Shown: positions 1 through 5,172 of the stretch, in pieces
How positions within the stretch are numbered: the first letter of the stretch is position 1
Layout: every line of letters begins with the position of its first letter
From: SURF-32 sp964648365
GTDB taxonomy: Bacteria; Planctomycetota; Phycisphaerae; UBA1845
Direction: 5' to 3'
Assembly: GCA_964648365.1 (NCBI GenBank)
Contig: CAZYLK010000217.1
Location: 1-9,123 of the forward strand
DNA: 9,123 nt
Translations under genes and position numbers: made by a program
The notes under the pieces: generated by a model
Databases searched by the model: none
Seen by the model: the letters and a program-made list of their open reading frames with translations, nothing else
What the model was told of the DNA's origin: nothing

Positions 1-20
1 GTGAACGTGAAGTAGCGGCG

Positions 21-138
21 GAAAAGGTGTCAGGATGATTTTTGCGGGGCGCTTAGCCGTGGGTCAGCTGTGACACTGCTCGAAACTTGATTCCCAATGC
101 CGACTGCTGCAATGCAAAAATCATCCTGACACCTTTTC
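21..138. repeat. Inverted pair of 25-bp repeats (REP/MITE-like)
   Basis: The arms at 21-45 and 114-138 are perfect 25-bp reverse complements, both containing AAAGGTGTCAGGATGATTTT. A 68-bp spacer separates them. Just outside each arm, read inward, lies GTAGC (12-16 on the left; complement of 140-144 on the right), with 4 and 1 intervening bases. No transposase fits inside. The layout of short repeats in opposite orientation, each preceded by a GTAG-type tetranucleotide, recalls REP/BIME units mobilised by REP-associated tyrosine transposases. That link is inference. The right arm begins at the aminotransferase stop codon, so in the transcript the pair could fold into a long hairpin that protects or ends the mRNA. 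Confidence 0.8.
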
Positions 139-140
139 TG

Positions 141-1349
141 CTACCCCGTCTCCGCCAGGGCTTTGCGGGCGGCGGCCATGCCGGCGGTGATGTCGCTTTC
201 GGTCGTGGCGAACGAGAGGCGCAGGAAGCCGGGCTGCATGAACGCTGAACCGGAGGCGGTGGCTACGCCGGCCGCGTCGAGCAGATAGCGCGCCACGTCG
301 TCGGAGGTTTTCAGCAGGGCGCCGTCCGGCGTGCGGCGACCGAAGCAGCCGGTGACGTCCCAGAAGGAGTAAAACGCCGCGGGCGTCGGCCAGATCTTCA
401 CGTGCGGCATGTCGGCGGCGGCGCGCAGCAGCAGATCCCGCTTGTCCTGAAGCTCGCGCACCATGCCCGCGTCGTAGGGCCGGTCGATCGCCGCCAGGGC
501 GGCCCGCTGCGTGGGCGTGGCCGGTCCGGACGTGTAGTGGCTTTGCAGGTTGACCATCGCGGCGATCGCGTCGCGCGGGCCGACCGCCCAGCCGATCCTC
601 ATGCCGCCGGTGCGGCGGAAGTTCTTTGACATGCCGTCCACCTGGATCAGCCAGGGGCGGGTCTGTTCATCGACGCGCGGCTCGGGAAACGACTTGCCGT
701 CGAAGACGATCCGCCAGTAGAGCCGGTCGAGCACGAAGTAGACGCGGCGCTCGACGCAGATGCTCAGCAGGGCCTCGATCTCGTCGGCCGAGTAAAGCTG
801 CGACGTGGGGTTGCACGGGTTGTTGATCAAAAAGAGCTTGGCGTGCGGGCGGGCGTCGAGGTTGCGCAGCAGATCATCCGGGGTGATCTTGGCCCCGACG
901 CTGCGCGTACCCAGCGGCAGCACCATGACCGGGAACGCATAGGCCGCCACCGCCAGCGGCTGATAGGAGACCCACGGCGCCGCGTCGAACAGCACCGCGT
1001 CGGCCGGGTTGGTCAGCGCCAGAAACGTATTGAACAGCGCCTGCTTGGCCCCGACCGTGATGACGACGTCGTCGCGGGTGTAGTGCTGCGTCAGGTTCAG
1101 CCAGCGCAGCACGGCGTCGCGCAGCTCGGGCAGGCCGGCCGGGTCGGTGTACATGGTGTGCTCTTCGCGAAACGCCTGCTCGCCCGCCTCGCGAATGTGC
1201 GCGTCGAGCTTGCCCTTGGTTTCGCCGAGGCCGAAGTCGTAAACCGGCAGCCCCTCCGCCCGCCGCAGAGCGACCCGGCGTTTCAGCTCCAGCGTCAGCG
1301 AAGGAACGAACTTCGACAGTTTGGCGGAGATACGCTGATGATCGTCCAT
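141..1349 (-). CDS. Class I/II PLP-dependent aminotransferase (aspartate aminotransferase-like)
   Basis: A fold-type I, pyridoxal-phosphate enzyme of 402 residues, the usual length for the family. It should move an amino group between an amino acid and a 2-oxo acid in the cytoplasm. Visible motifs, numbered from ATG 1349: YTDPAGLPELR with Tyr67; VGAKQALF around 99-106; PWVSY with Trp126; NPCNPTS with Asn180; DRLYW with Asp208 (pyridine nitrogen) and Tyr211; DGMSKNF with the Schiff-base Lys242; GGMRIGW with Arg250 (phosphate); and FLRLSFA with Arg377, which should bind the substrate carboxylate. The order and spacing match aspartate or prephenate aminotransferase-like proteins, but the substrate cannot be fixed. 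Oddities: Arg209 where DEIY-type motifs have Glu, and Ser183 where NPTG has Gly. Start: ATG 1349 has GAGG 8 bases upstream; the in-frame GTG at 1358 lies inside that ribosome site, so it is less likely. The stop TAG is formed at the edge of the flanking repeat. Confidence 0.93.
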   Translation of the reverse strand: MDDHQRISAKLSKFVPSLTLELKRRVALRRAEGLPVYDFGLGETKGKLDAHIREAGEQAFREEHTMYTDPAGLPELRDAVLRWLNLTQHYTRDDVVITVGAKQALFNTFLALTNPADAVLFDAAPWVSYQPLAVAAYAFPVMVLPLGTRSVGAKITPDDLLRNLDARPHAKLFLINNPCNPTSQLYSADEIEALLSICVERRVYFVLDRLYWRIVFDGKSFPEPRVDEQTRPWLIQVDGMSKNFRRTGGMRIGWAVGPRDAIAAMVNLQSHYTSGPATPTQRAALAAIDRPYDAGMVRELQDKRDLLLRAAADMPHVKIWPTPAAFYSFWDVTGCFGRRTPDGALLKTSDDVARYLLDAAGVATASGSAFMQPGFLRLSFATTESDITAGMAAARKALAETG

Positions 1350-1355
1350 GGCGTC

Positions 1356-1383
1356 CACCTCGTCAGGTGCCCATCAGGTGCCC
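1356..1383 (-). promoter_or_regulatory. Ribosome site in a possible occluding hairpin, with duplicated anti-SD decamer
   Basis: The leader of the aminotransferase carries the decamer GGGCACCTGA twice, 11 bases apart (1374-1383 and 1363-1372 on the minus strand). Its CACCT core is complementary to the AGGTG of the ribosome site at 1356-1360. The nearer copy gives CACCT-GACG-AGGTG, a 5-bp stem with a 4-base loop; the farther copy (1376-1380) is an alternative partner. The pairing is seen in the sequence. A role in tuning translation is inference, and a 5-bp stem is modest. Confidence 0.35.
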
Positions 1384-1393
1384 GGTAGGTTCC

Positions 1394-1422
1394 ATCATAG
1401 GCGCATCAGCCGGGAGTGAAAG
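1394..1422 (-). promoter_or_regulatory. Probable promoter of the aminotransferase gene
   Basis: On the minus strand TATGAT (1394-1399) matches the sigma-70 -10 consensus at five of six positions. It lies about 45 bases before the ATG. Seventeen bases upstream is CTTTCA (1417-1422), only a 3/6 match to TTGACA. This would let the aminotransferase be transcribed separately from the peptidase upstream, across the hairpin cluster. Called from consensus alone. Confidence 0.4.
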
Positions 1423-1459
1423 CGCGCGGTTGTCAGTGGCTTCAGAATGGGACAGTCGC

Positions 1460-1490
1460 GCGCGTGGCACGGTCTTCCAGACCGTGATTC
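1460..1490. repeat. Dispersed hairpin repeat, copy 1 of an exact 31-bp pair
   Basis: The core CACGGTCTTCCAGACCGTG (1468-1486) is a perfect 8-bp inverted repeat with a 3-base loop. The heptamer GTGGCAC (1464-1470) overlaps its left edge. The whole 31-bp stretch recurs without a mismatch at 4985-5015. I associate this sequence with dispersed intergenic repeats of planctomycetes; that is recollection, not a search result. Confidence 0.85.
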
Positions 1491-1491
1491 G

Positions 1492-1543
1492 ACCGGTTGA
1501 AAACCGGTGCCACACCGGATCACCGGTTGAAAACCGGTGCCAC
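1492..1543. repeat. Two tandem hairpin repeats of 30-bp period
   Basis: ACCGGTTGAAAACCGGT occurs at 1492-1508 and again at 1522-1538. Each is a 7-bp inverted repeat with a GAA loop, followed by GCCAC so that GTGCCAC (1507-1513 and 1537-1543) overlaps its right edge. The 13 bases between units differ from the unit itself. GTGCCAC is the reverse complement of the heptamer beside the hairpin at 1460-1490, so these units point the other way. Confidence 0.85.
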
Positions 1544-1550
1544 ACTCAGA

Positions 1551-1572
1551 ACCCCCGCATTCATGCGGGGGT
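1551..1572. repeat. GC-rich 10-bp hairpin, possible terminator of the peptidase operon
   Basis: Perfect inverted arms ACCCCCGCAT (1551-1560) and ATGCGGGGGT (1563-1572) enclose a 2-base loop. It lies about 30 bases past the stop codon of the minus-strand peptidase gene. There is no run of T after the stem on that strand (TCTGAGTG follows), so intrinsic termination would be weak. It sits in line with the neighbouring heptamer-linked hairpins but lacks the heptamer. Confidence 0.6.
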
Positions 1573-1575
1573 ACT

Positions 1576-1596
1576 CGGGCAGGATGCCCGTGCCAC
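1576..1596. repeat. Heptamer-linked hairpin repeat
   Basis: CGGGCA and TGCCCG (1576-1581 and 1585-1590) pair around a GGA loop. GTGCCAC (1590-1596) overlaps the right edge, the same arrangement as the units at 1492-1543 but with a different stem. On the minus strand it is the first element after the peptidase stop codon, 6 bases downstream. Confidence 0.7.
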
Positions 1597-1602
1597 GCGA
1601 GA

Positions 1603-2784
1603 TCAGCGGGGGGATCGAACCGAGCCGGCCAGCAGCCGGGCGTAGGATCGCTCGATGCGCTCCAGCCTGCTGGCGAAGCCTTCGTCGGCGCCGGTGTAGG
1701 GTGTCGCCGACTGCGCCAGGGCCACGAACCAGCGGACGAGCAACTCGTAATCGTCCAGATGGATCGACTCGGGCGCGAGGCGTTTCGTCCGCCGGTTGAC
1801 GTTGTGATAGTTGCCCAGGGCGATGCACAAGCCGGTCGCGTCATAGCCGAACTGGCAGAAGACGGACGCCTCACACGTACCCGCGTCCATCAGGTGCCGC
1901 TGATAACGGAAAGCGCGATCGCGGATCGTCAGGTCGTCCGCGACCGCCCGGCAGTAGGCCGTGGCCGCCGGCGTGAAGGTCGACGCCTTGTCGCCGACGC
2001 GCAGGATCGGGCCGCGACCCATCTTCACGTGCGGCAGTTCGCTGCTGGTTTCGACCGTCACCACGAGACACTTGCGCGGGATCGTTCGGTGCCGGCAGGC
2101 GGCGATGGCGCCGACGAAGCCGACTTCCTCCGCCCGCGTCAGCAAGGCATAAATGTCGCACGGCCCCCGCGTCTCATGTACCCGGTGCAGCGCGGACAGC
2201 ACCGCGGCCGTGCCGGCCACGTCGTCGCAACCGCGGGCCAGCACGCGCTCGCCACGCACGCGCGGATCGGGGAAGTCCCACATGCCCACCGAACCGGGCG
2301 GCACGTCGCCCTTCACGTCGATCTCGGTGGTATCCACCCGCAGCGTGTCGTGCTCGCGCACAGGACGGGTAGAGACGACGCGCCCGCGGATCCAGCGGGT
2401 CTCGTCGTAGAACCGCACGCGGGCGCCTTCGAAATACTCGATCGGAACGCCCCCCCGCCACGACGCCTTCAACCGGCCGGGGCCGATCATGTGGATCGCC
2501 ACGAAGCCGGGGTGATCCATGTGCGCCGTGAGGCAGAGCGGGCGCGCGACGGCCGCCGACTCGCGTCGCAGCCGCAGCAGCACATTGCCCGCCGGATCCT
2601 GGGTCAGCTTGATATCGGGGTGATAGACGCAGAATCGCCGCACGCAGTCGATGACGTAGTGCTCGGCGAAGGGCGCCGTCGGCATCGTGAGCAGTTCGGC
2701 GAGGATTTCGAGCGCCGGGTCGGTCAGCGAGGGCGTGGAAGGCAGATCAGCCAGGGCCGGTCGCACGTCACGGGAGTTACGCAC
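1603..2784 (-). CDS. M42-like dinuclear metallopeptidase
   Basis: A 393-residue cytoplasmic-type hydrolase of the M42/M28/M20 co-catalytic zinc superfamily, closest in layout to M42 glutamyl aminopeptidases. Metal-site motifs in order: AHMDHPG (His88, Asp90), GCDDVAG (Asp187, the likely bridging ligand), RAEEVGFVGA (Glu219 as probable base, Glu220 as ligand), VTVETSSEL (Glu245 where M42 has Asp), and GNYHN (His327). Residues about 100-180, between the first two motifs, fit the inserted beta-rich domain that M42 enzymes use for oligomerisation. AGTCEAS (301-307) replaces the common GGTDA. No signal peptide is seen. It probably cleaves or trims peptides, but the Glu245 change leaves aminopeptidase activity uncertain. 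Start: GTG 2784 has GGAG 10 bases upstream, a loose fit. The small membrane protein gene ends 44 bases upstream on the same strand, suggesting one transcript. Confidence 0.85.
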   Translation of the reverse strand: MRNSRDVRPALADLPSTPSLTDPALEILAELLTMPTAPFAEHYVIDCVRRFCVYHPDIKLTQDPAGNVLLRLRRESAAVARPLCLTAHMDHPGFVAIHMIGPGRLKASWRGGVPIEYFEGARVRFYDETRWIRGRVVSTRPVREHDTLRVDTTEIDVKGDVPPGSVGMWDFPDPRVRGERVLARGCDDVAGTAAVLSALHRVHETRGPCDIYALLTRAEEVGFVGAIAACRHRTIPRKCLVVTVETSSELPHVKMGRGPILRVGDKASTFTPAATAYCRAVADDLTIRDRAFRYQRHLMDAGTCEASVFCQFGYDATGLCIALGNYHNVNRRTKRLAPESIHLDDYELLVRWFVALAQSATPYTGADEGFASRLERIERSYARLLAGSVRSPR

Positions 2785-2798
2785 GCTTAATCCGCTCC

Positions 2799-2829
2799 GC
2801 GGCCGCGCCGCCCGTCGCGCTGCGGCCGC
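2799..2829 (-). repeat. Paired GCGGCCGC palindromes between two genes
   Basis: GCGGCCGC occurs at 2799-2806 and 2822-2829. Each copy is self-complementary and the two can also pair with each other around a 15-base loop. The second overlaps the stop codon of the membrane protein gene. In the transcript this could form a very stable stem before the peptidase ribosome site. No T run follows, so it could be an attenuator or processing point, or only GC-rich chance. Confidence 0.4.
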
Positions 2830-3182
2830 TACGCCCGCATCTTGAGGACCATGAACGCGATGCCGGCGATCAGCGCGGCCGTCGCGGAGGCGCCGCCGAT
2901 GAAAAAACCCAGCCAGGAGCGGCCCTGGAACTCGTTGCGCCGCTGTCCCGCGCTGTTGAACCCCAGCGCCGCGGCCGTCAGCCCGATCAGCAGCGCCAGC
3001 CCGATGCAGGCGACGAGCACCAGCACGAACATCTCGTTGCGGTACAGAATACCGCCCGGACCCTGGTGGAAGTTCCGTGCGACGAGGATAAGCGCCCCCG
3101 TCGCCGGGAGAACCGCGAGCACGCCCAGCACCGAAGCGTACTTCGCCTGCACGTCAAACCGGCGCAGATTTCCAATGGCCAT
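2829..3182 (-). CDS. Small three-helix membrane protein of unknown function
   Basis: I do not recognise this 117-residue protein. It has three hydrophobic stretches long enough to span the membrane, at about 16-36, 51-73 and 90-113. A glycine-rich extramembrane loop (GPGGILYRNE) lies between the first two, and a polar loop (NSAGQRRNEFQGR) between the second and third. The basic start and the basic second loop suggest the N-terminus and that loop face the cytoplasm, with the short C-terminus outside. There are no catalytic motifs or cysteine pairs. The start is good: ATG 3182 follows GGGAGAG with 6 bases of spacing, and a promoter-like sequence lies some 30 bases further up. It precedes the M42-like peptidase by 44 bases and is probably its operon partner. 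That pairing is the only clue to its role. Confidence 0.8.
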   Translation of the reverse strand: MAIGNLRRFDVQAKYASVLGVLAVLPATGALILVARNFHQGPGGILYRNEMFVLVLVACIGLALLIGLTAAALGFNSAGQRRNEFQGRSWLGFFIGGASATAALIAGIAFMVLKMRA

Positions 3183-3214
3183 CTGAGTCTCTCCCGTTCG
3201 GCTCTCCGGGGGCT

Positions 3215-3242
3215 ACTATAGCGGGCGACGTCCGGATTTCGA
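3215..3242 (-). promoter_or_regulatory. Probable promoter of the membrane protein-peptidase operon
   Basis: On the minus strand TATAGT (3215-3220) is a 5/6 match to the -10 consensus and stands out in GC-rich surroundings. TCGAAA (3237-3242), a 4/6 match to TTGACA, lies 16 bases upstream. Transcription would begin near 3208, giving a leader of roughly 25 bases that contains the GGGAGAG ribosome site. Confidence 0.5.
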
Positions 3243-3304
3243 GCCCCGCCGCGGCAACGTCGCAACGGTTATGGAGGGATCACGTGGAGCGGGAGCTTTC
3301 TCCC

Positions 3305-3333
3305 GAGCTGCGTCGCTTCAGCCCGCGCGACGC
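3305..3333. repeat. Diverged intergenic copy of the repeat found inside the MMPL gene
   Basis: The stretch holds TTCAGCCCGCGCGACGC (3317-3333), nearly identical to the core of the repeats at 6013-6041 and 6055-6083. It opens with GAGC as they do, but the left part of the palindrome has drifted. New arms GCGTCGC (3310-3316) and GCGACGC (3327-3333) allow a 7-bp stem. It lies between the acidic-protein gene and the downstream operon, where it could act as a transcript-end hairpin. Confidence 0.55.
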
Positions 3334-3361
3334 TCCCGTCCGGCGAGCGGCGGCCGCTGTA

Positions 3362-4789
3362 TCAGGAGGTGGTGGCCGTCGCAGCGCCGTGGGTGAGATC
3401 TTCGGCCTGCTGTTTGGCCCGCAGCGTGTCGTCGCGGAACAGGGCGGCCTCGCGGCGGTAGACGTAGGTCTGATCGCGGTTGATTTCGAGTTCTTCCTTG
3501 ATGCGGCCAAGCTGGTCGGTGATCTCGCGCGACGCGGTCAGCGCCTGCTGCATCTCCAGCCGCAGCGCCACTATCTCATCCAGCGAAGCCCGGGCGGTGC
3601 GCCACTTGGACTGCACCTCTCCGGCCAGCACCTCGCCCAGCTTCCGCAGGCCGGACTCGATGACTTCGACCGCCCTGGCCGCGGCGGCGTCGGGGCTTTC
3701 GCCGTCCTCTTCGCCGGACGTAAAGGCCGTGGCGGAGGCTGACTCACGATTGGCCGCACGAACTTCTTCCGCGGCCTGCGTCTCGGTCCGCGGGTCGGTC
3801 TCGGCCGCGTTCGGCTCGCCCGTGTACGCGTCGTCATCGGCATCGGCAAACGCGGCGACGTCGCCCGGCCGCCAATCCCCCACCACGGCCTCCGCATCCG
3901 CATATGGCGACATGGCCGGGTCGGCAAACTCTTGGTTCAGGCCGGCCGCGTTCGACGAATCGCCGCTCAAAATCGTGTCGTGTTCGTCGATCGCCTCGGT
4001 AACCGAATTGCAAGATGAAAGCTCCGCACTCGGCTCGTCGTCCTCGGCGATGCGTTCATCCGCATCGACTGCAGTCGACGCGCTCACCGCGTCATCGTCG
4101 TCGATCCGTTCCTCGTCGATCGGTTCCTCGGCGTCCGTTGATGAGCGCACGGCGCTTGCCCGAACCGTCGGAAGAGCGGCGACGCCGACGTCAGCGTCCG
4201 ACGCGTCCCCGTCCGGCGCACCATCGGCCCGGCTCGAGAGAATCCGATCGGCATCGTCGAACACCGCGGCAAGCCCATCATCGAGCGGATCGCCCGTGTC
4301 CGCGGACTCGGCTTCCTCTTCGCCGACGATCCTGTTCAGCGCTTCAAGCTGCGCCTCGGCTTCGGCCAGCGCCGCTTCCAGATCGGAGTCGTCATGGTGC
4401 GTGACGGCGTCGGGATCGGTATTCGCGATCGGTTCCATGCTGGCGGCATCCTGGGCTATGCGTGCGGCTTCGTCCTCGACGATCGACAGGACGATTTCCC
4501 CGCGCACGCCTGGGAAATCCCGATCGATCTGCCGGATCGCCTGTTCGACGGACGGATCCTCGGCGTCCGCCAGGATCCGCATCAGTTCGACCCTCTGCTC
4601 GGCCGTCACCCGGCGCGGCCGCATCGCAGGGTCGCCCCCCTGCCGCACCCGCCGCCGGACCTGCCGCAGCAGTTCCAGTTCGGTGCGGATGAGCCGAAGC
4701 TCATCCTCGTTCCCGGCCGTGACGCGGAGCGTGATCCCGTCGCGCGGAAAGGCGTAAGTAACCGGAAACGTCCGACGGGTTCGACTCAC
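3362..4789 (-). CDS. Large acidic protein with predicted C-terminal coiled coil, function unknown
   Basis: I do not recognise this 475-residue protein. Three parts can be seen. Residues 1-115 are basic then mixed, probably helical, with an Arg-rich stretch (43-60) and a segment (61-113) resembling a small helical bundle. Residues 115-365 are a long low-complexity region rich in Asp, Glu, Ala and Ser, very acidic, almost certainly disordered, with runs such as DDDD at 230-233. Residues 365-465 are charged and helical with regular hydrophobic spacing, as in a coiled coil (LRLEMQQALTASREITDQLG). There is no signal peptide or membrane segment, and only one Cys. A scaffold or interaction role is possible but is inference. 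GTG 4789 is the only usable start, because TGA stands five codons upstream; GGAG abuts it with no spacing, which is unusual. Long open frames on the opposite strand here are serine-rich reflections of the acidic codons. Confidence 0.75.
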   Translation of the reverse strand: MSRTRRTFPVTYAFPRDGITLRVTAGNEDELRLIRTELELLRQVRRRVRQGGDPAMRPRRVTAEQRVELMRILADAEDPSVEQAIRQIDRDFPGVRGEIVLSIVEDEAARIAQDAASMEPIANTDPDAVTHHDDSDLEAALAEAEAQLEALNRIVGEEEAESADTGDPLDDGLAAVFDDADRILSSRADGAPDGDASDADVGVAALPTVRASAVRSSTDAEEPIDEERIDDDDAVSASTAVDADERIAEDDEPSAELSSCNSVTEAIDEHDTILSGDSSNAAGLNQEFADPAMSPYADAEAVVGDWRPGDVAAFADADDDAYTGEPNAAETDPRTETQAAEEVRAANRESASATAFTSGEEDGESPDAAAARAVEVIESGLRKLGEVLAGEVQSKWRTARASLDEIVALRLEMQQALTASREITDQLGRIKEELEINRDQTYVYRREAALFRDDTLRAKQQAEDLTHGAATATTS

Positions 4790-4984
4790 CTCCGTGCCAC
4801 CTCATGGTCGAGCTGAAACCACGCCGCCGCGGCTCCTGGCGCGCAGCGACCCTCGTGCGGGCGTCCGAACCCGGCATGGTGTTAGTTCGGCGATCGGGGG
4901 GAGTTTCTTCATGTACGGCCGCCGCGACGTCGAGCCGGCAGCCGCCGTAGCAAGGCTGGGACGCAGCCGAATCGGCCGCCAACT

Positions 4985-5015
4985 GCGCGTGGCACGGTCT
5001 TCCAGACCGTGATTC
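4985..5015. repeat. Dispersed hairpin repeat, copy 2 of an exact 31-bp pair
   Basis: Identical over 31 bp to 1460-1490, in the same orientation. It includes the 8-bp palindrome with TCC loop (4993-5011) and its GTGGCAC heptamer (4989-4995). Sequence on either side differs from copy 1, so this marks the repeat's limits. It sits in a spacer, about 155 bases before the exporter start. Confidence 0.85.
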
Positions 5016-5118
5016 CGCTGCGCAGCTGTGCCCCCACACCGCGGTTTCCCGGCCGGCATCGTGGGCAGTTCGCCTTCAGCGAGCGCACCACGCCAGTCGT
5101 CAGCCACGGCCACCACCT

Positions 5119-5147
5119 GTGGCGTCCGTCCCATATTCCGTTACCAT
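5119..5147 (+). promoter_or_regulatory. Weak candidate promoter of the exporter gene
   Basis: TACCAT (5142-5147) matches the -10 consensus at four of six positions. GTGGCG (5119-5124), a 3/6 match to TTGACA, lies 17 bases upstream. Transcription from here would begin just before the ribosome site at 5159. This fits the start at GTG 5170, but the match is poor. Confidence 0.25.
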
Positions 5148-5158
5148 CCCGCCGCCGC

Positions 5159-5172
5159 AAGGAGCGCCCGTG
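5159..5172 (+). promoter_or_regulatory. Ribosome site that sets the exporter start
   Basis: AAGGAG (5159-5164) lies 5 bases before GTG 5170. The earlier in-frame GTG at 5119 has no purine-rich sequence upstream. The shorter protein is therefore preferred, removing 17 residues of proline-rich leader. Confidence 0.65.

Larger units (their letters stand above)
4790..5169. other. 380-bp divergent spacer without a convincing gene
   Basis: This spacer separates the minus-strand acidic-protein gene from the plus-strand exporter gene, so it should hold both promoters. It contains the 31-bp hairpin repeat at 4985-5015 and the ribosome site of the exporter. Short open frames cross it on both strands, but none has a ribosome site or a protein-like composition. 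No strong -10/-35 pair for the acidic-protein gene could be found by eye. Confidence 0.6.

Noticed and set aside
1..20. GTGAAC/GTGAAG at the very left edge, a possible end of a 6-bp tandem repeat.
   Set aside because: Only two imperfect units are in view and the rest would lie outside the window.
1537..2790. Open frame of 417 codons on the plus strand over the peptidase gene.
   Set aside because: The opposite frame encodes ordered M42-like metal motifs. This one is Arg/His/Gly-rich without motifs, a common GC-rich artefact, and its start lies in the repeat cluster.
3480..4757. Open frame of 425 codons on the plus strand, antisense to the acidic protein gene.
   Set aside because: Its product is almost pure Ser/Ala/Arg low complexity, as expected from the complement of GAC/GAT/GAG-rich codons. 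It has no ribosome site or recognisable fold.
4794..4800. Another GTGCCAC heptamer beside the start of the acidic protein gene.
   Set aside because: No palindrome adjoins it, and a 7-mer of this composition is expected by chance. Not counted with the hairpin family.
4701..5039. Minus-strand open frame upstream of and overlapping the acidic protein gene, containing ESRSGRPCHA.
   Set aside because: That peptide is a translation of the dispersed 31-bp repeat and also appears in the shadow frame at 1395-1874. There is no ribosome site or protein-like composition.
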